Origin: Mytilus trossulus
Taxonomy: Eukaryota > Mollusca > Bivalvia > Mytilida > Mytilidae
Assembly (NCBI RefSeq): GCF_036588685.1
Contig: NC_086374.1
Location: forward strand, 34,774,886-34,838,885
Length of the DNA stretch: 64,000 bases
Reading direction: 5' to 3'
A program made the position numbers and the translations under genes. This document shows positions 59,881 through 64,000 of this stretch, piece by piece. Each line of letters begins with the position of its first letter. Position 1 is the stretch's first letter. Under the pieces are notes generated by a model that made no database searches, was not told where the DNA came from, and saw only the letters and a program-made list of their open reading frames with translations.

Positions 59881-62200
59881 AAAATATCATATGATCTTCA
59901 TAAGAAAATGAAAAGGACTATAAAAGACTCGACCCTCATTTCAGCACACAGTGATTGAAACAACTTATGTTCCGATAGCAAATACACTTGCAAATCACAA
60001 CTCAAACCATGAAAATATATTTTCAGTGGAAAATTAGTCCGTGAATACTAACGAAAACCCAACAAAAACGACAATTTTACATCACAGATTACCGAAGTTG
60101 ATCTACCGAAGTTTACGGGAGACATATTAAAACGGAAGACATTCTTGTAATCGTTTGAGACAACCGTTCATCACATCCCCTTTTTAACGAATATCTCAAA
60201 TCTCATATACACAATGAAGCCGCACAATGTATATCCGGTTTATCTCTTTCAAACGCCAACTATGACTACGCAAATGCATTGCTAAGACGTTACGCACGTT
60301 ATTGCGTCAATACCGTGTTATCAATCAGTCAACACTTATAAACAGCTGTTCTATAAAATAATAACATTTAAGTTATATAAAATTTAAATCCATAGACTAG
60401 ACAGGTAAATACTATTCCGAAAAACAGTACAAATTGTTTTATCATATTTTACTTTAGTCTAAAATGAGGACAATATATTGACAAAACGTCAAAAATATGC
60501 GTGTCAGACGTTACAGACTATAAGCATAGTCATTTTGGCAGGGGTGTTTGTGTTCTTCAAAATAGTGTTATATCCACGAAAATTCGAATGAATGATATGC
60601 TTTATATATAAAGTATAACAATTTTACTGGACATGTGTTTCTGATACGACCAACGCTATTTTTTGGCAATAACAAATATTGTTCATTATGGTCAGATTTT
60701 GGAAGATATTAAGTTATCAAAATTTATAGGTTTTAAAATATAAGATTATATGATATTTCGTTCGTGTAAACTCGGCTCATATAAGTGCATACATAGACCA
60801 TATTAAATTAGAATTTTTGCAGCACTCATACTATATAGAAAAATGCAACGGCTTCTGGCAAATGTTTTGCAAGATGTCCAATGTCGGATTTCTCCGTTTT
60901 TAAAAAATAAATTATAATTTGCGACGTTATTTATTGAAAATTTAGATTAGCTGCATTATAACAAGTGCTTTTCCATAATTGTGTTTTAACTTTACAAAAC
61001 AGCTTATACTTTTTTATAACTTGCGTAGTCAAAACGACTTCGTTTTCAAAGAAATGAAATGTCTTGCAAGTTTGTCCACTTGACGATTTCGTACGTTTTC
61101 AACGTTGTCTATTCTGGTTACGCATTTATGGTGGATCATCTGTAGAAGTTCCTCAGATAGAATTTTCTTTATAGTCAGATACTATCAAAAAGTATTAAAA
61201 AAAATCCGATGACTGGGTTCGTTCGTTTAGATGAAGTTATTAAGTTGTGAAAAAGTTTTATATCACAAATCATCTTTATCAAATTTTCAAATTTGGGAAG
61301 CGTAAACTGACTGCGTTTTTTTTTATTTCCTTGCAATAAGATTCATGTGTATAGAATTGAAAGTGAAAATAAAATTGGGCCTAAAGCGTGGCTATATACC
61401 TCTCCACATCATACAAAGCTTGTAAACAAATGAGATGAATTTTAATTCACCTTTTTGTTCTGACAATCGTTTCATTTCATAATCTAATTGTACCGCTATT
61501 AAAGAAAGTATAGTGAATTTCATAAGCAAGACCCGTTTAACTTATAATTCCCGACAAACTTTTTATATTAAAGCTAAATATATATTCTCCTCTTTTTCGG
61601 ATCTAAATGGGAAAACATTGCACTTTAAAACGTTTTATGTCAATTGATCTCTGGTAGAGAGTTGTCTCATTGCATCATACCGTATATATCTTCTCATTTC
61701 ATATAGACTTATGCATTATCCAAATACGATATATTTTGTTGTTTGTTGCTTACGTTACATTCATTGGGAAATATTCCATGCATATTTGGTACAACAAAAC
61801 ATTATAAGAAGTATTCATATTGATGTGCAAAACAAAAATTGCAAGCGAAATACAATTATCCCAAATAGTCGGTAATCGCCGTAAAACGTAAAAATTTGAC
61901 GTTACTATTTGAGATGCAATATCGTGCTAAACGTCTAAGGGAGCGGTATGGACATACACAAACATTTATAAACGACGTTGAACAATTTAAAGTGTATTGT
62001 AGTGTTCATTACCTAGTGTCCTGTTGATATGTATGCCAATTTTAGGTTTGAGCAAAAGAATGACCTGTAAAGATGAAAACGGGGTTTGATGATTCTATGT
62101 TACTGTGCTTCATATCAAATTCATTAAATCGGAATGTTTCTTGTTTTTCACTGGTCTTTTAGTAAGTTTTAACTTGTGTTATGTTCATTATATTCCATGT
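59881..62200. other. Region between the phospholipase fragment and the second TIMP, no gene recognised
   Basis: AT-rich, with a reversed fragment of the 'ggtatgattgccaatgag' repeat at 61640-61690. No exon of the phospholipase or TIMP gene is recognised here. Confidence 0.5.
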
Positions 62201-62219
62201 GTTCTATGATTATCTACAC

Positions 62220-62466
62220 ATGAGAGTATTTGAATGTGGAATTTTCCCTGACCCTGAACATTGTAGGTAATAGTGTTTTATTTTCAGATGTCATCATGTT
62301 TTTACAAGTGAATATGCGAAAATGAAAACAAACACTCCTTTTCTAGCAAGACATAAAACAGAAGCGTGAAACCATTTGTATTAAGTTTGTATGATTTGTA
62401 TGGCGGCTGTGATGTTAACAACGTTATGACGTATTTGAAATTTTATTGATTGAAGTCCAATGTAGA
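62220..62466 (-). other. Duplicated 3' flank of the TIMP gene
   Basis: Matches 53360-53597 (catgtttttacaagtgaata, actccttttctagcaagac, atggcggctgtgatgttaac, tttgaaattttattgattg) and includes the conserved polyadenylation signal. Confidence 0.75.
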
Positions 62467-64000
62467 TTATGACACCACCATTTCCTGTGCTGGACAATCC
62501 AACTCTCCTGTAATAATACGACGTTCAACATCCGATATCTCTGCCACACTTGATGAATAATGGCACCCATTTAGGTCAAAGGTTTTGGAATCCTTGGTTG
62601 CACCGAAAACTGAAAATAAACATTAAATCACCATACTATATACAAGCCAAAGGATGCTACATTTCTTTGCTTCAATTTGTATACTTTTATAAATTGAAAA
62701 CGGATGAAAAAAACATTTATATATATATTTTAATGGTTGTCATCTAGTCAATGATTTGGTAATACAAAGAGGCAGAAAATTTTAAGGGACTCAAAAAACT
62801 GCATTCCTTTAAAATGTCTGAATTCTATATGGTTTTGCATTTGAGTTAACTTCTAGAACATTTTACCCAATCCGTTTGAATTAATCAAACAAATTAAAAG
62901 TTTATATAAAGCATGTTAATTCATGTCATTTTGGGCATGATTGAGGACAGTCAAATAGGGTTCAAAGAACTTTTTATATTATTTATATATCAATAACAAC
63001 GTACACTTATGTTAGCGTATGCATACATAACGTCAGAGTGGGCGCCATAAAATTTGACTACATTGAAAATTAAAGTAATACTTTTAACCAATGAGGTGAC
63101 AGTAAATACACTAAATTTATCTATTATTCGTTAAATATGAGTTTTTTTCACTACTACACACATATAGTGTTTTCTAAACTTAATTAATTTCAATATATTA
63201 TTGGCTGGTCTATTACCAATATTTTAATATCTTAATCAAAGCTGGAATATAGCCACATTTGCTTTTGTTTTCCCGAAAAGTAATTATTAAGGCCAAAAGT
63301 ATATAATTTAGCCCATGTGTACGACATCACGTTAATTTTACTTAAAAATGAATAACATATTCAAACCACATGTTAAACAAGGCAAGTTCTTATCTAATAA
63401 AAAATATGGGTTAATATACAGAAATTTATCAACAAATATTTTCAATGTTTTCATATAAAATATACAATATACTATACTGTACAAACAATTATACTAACTC
63501 AGTTAATGATACAATTTTTAGTACAGCATACTTTATACAGTACATTATATATACACTAAATAGTACAGAATATATAAACTATACAGTACAGTTTATTAAA
63601 CATGGCATTATATATACACTATACACCACAGATTATATACACTATACAACACTGTATATGTACACTGAACAGCACAGCTTACACCTTGCACTATGCATAA
63701 ATTTATGCAGTATACACCTAAAGCAGTAACACTTTACATATAGTCCTTGAAATAAAAGTATGAACTTACCATTTACATAGTATTTCTTGCCAAGTTTAAA
63801 ATTAATATATGAACATAATGAACTAGCCATAGGAGCATCCAAAAACACAGTTCTTCCGGCAGCAAAGTTGTCTTCATGACCGTTCTAAAGAAAACAAAAT
63901 CATTTTATTTTTTGGTATGTCACAATGTTAATGTCAAGACGAAAACATTTAGTCGATTATCACACTTCTTACAATATATATAAACAACTTTAAACGACAC
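62467..64000 (-). CDS. Second TIMP-like gene copy, 3' half (two exons in window)
   Basis: Exons on the minus strand at 63770-63884 and 62467-62609 correspond to exons 3 and 4 of the gene at 53598-57928, with identical phases. Exons 1 and 2 lie beyond the right edge. The frame is intact: NGHEDNFAAGRTVFLDAP..., then YVN joining to VFGATKDSKTFDLNGCHYSS and ending AQEMVVS. The cysteines SSLC, NGC and LDC are conserved. Protein differences from copy 1 include M to L beside the fourth Cys, E to D in the last exon and M to V near the end. This copy is the better candidate for the functional inhibitor. Confidence 0.85.
63455..63750. repeat. AT-rich irregular tandem repeat of tacactatacag-like units in TIMP intron 3
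   Basis: Short words such as atactatactgtac, tatatacactaaatagtac and tatacaccacagatt recur. The matching stretch in copy 1 is 54525-54660 plus 55215-55330, split there by SINEs. Open frames here are by-products. Confidence 0.7.

Noticed and set aside
63445-63729. 94-codon Tyr/Thr-rich frame
   Set aside because: It arises from the tacactatacag-like repeats of the TIMP intron and has no independent support.

Overview
Organism. This is AT-rich eukaryotic nuclear DNA with long, repeat-filled introns, GT-AG splicing and low gene density. Many interspersed repeats resemble families I recall from marine mussel (Mytilus-type) genomes: the block with many 'gaccttgacctcatttt' units, the 'gagtcttatgtagacgaaac' short repeat, the 'ggtatgattgccaatgag' repeat, and tRNA-derived SINEs. 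Together with the gene content this suggests a bivalve mollusc, probably a mytilid. That assignment rests on pattern memory, not on a search.

Layout. (1) 1-12787, + strand: the 3' part of a kelch beta-propeller gene with nine exons visible. The propeller is followed by a disordered tail of about 390 residues encoded in one 1.25-kb exon. Its introns hold a 1.58-kb terminal-inverted-repeat transposon, a tandem SINE array, a MITE and mussel-type repeats. (2) 12.8-30.2 kb: no convincing host gene. It holds MITEs, a composite dispersed repeat with nested insertions, decayed reverse-transcriptase sequence, and a repeat carrying an intact 280-codon reading frame on the minus strand. (3) 30.2-34.4 kb, + strand: a small secreted protein with a C-terminal cystine-knot fold, with a TATA box and a 70-bp tandem duplication just upstream. 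(4) 34.8-39.8 kb: a decayed RTE/CFDP2-like LINE on the minus strand, short repeats and a TTAA-flanked MITE. (5) 40.4-52.5 kb, + strand: a complete 13-exon gene for a secreted GDSL phospholipase B-like enzyme (410 aa). (6) 53.6-58.0 kb, - strand: a four-exon gene for an N-terminal-domain-only TIMP. As given it carries a one-base frameshift in exon 3. (7) 58.1-59.9 kb: a duplicated piece of the phospholipase gene containing an intact copy of exon 6. (8) 62.2-64.0 kb, - strand: the 3' half of a second, unshifted TIMP copy running off the right edge.

How it fits together. The three complete or nearly complete genes to the right (cystine-knot protein, phospholipase B-like, TIMP) all encode secreted, disulfide-rich products. 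The phospholipase and TIMP region has undergone local segmental duplication. SINE arrays inserted at two unlinked introns, nested transposons, and a splice-site-spanning tandem repeat show a locus being actively reshaped. I found no wholly new system. The most informative observations are the TIMP duplication with a frameshift, the phospholipase exon copy that differs only at synonymous sites, and the triplicated splice donor.
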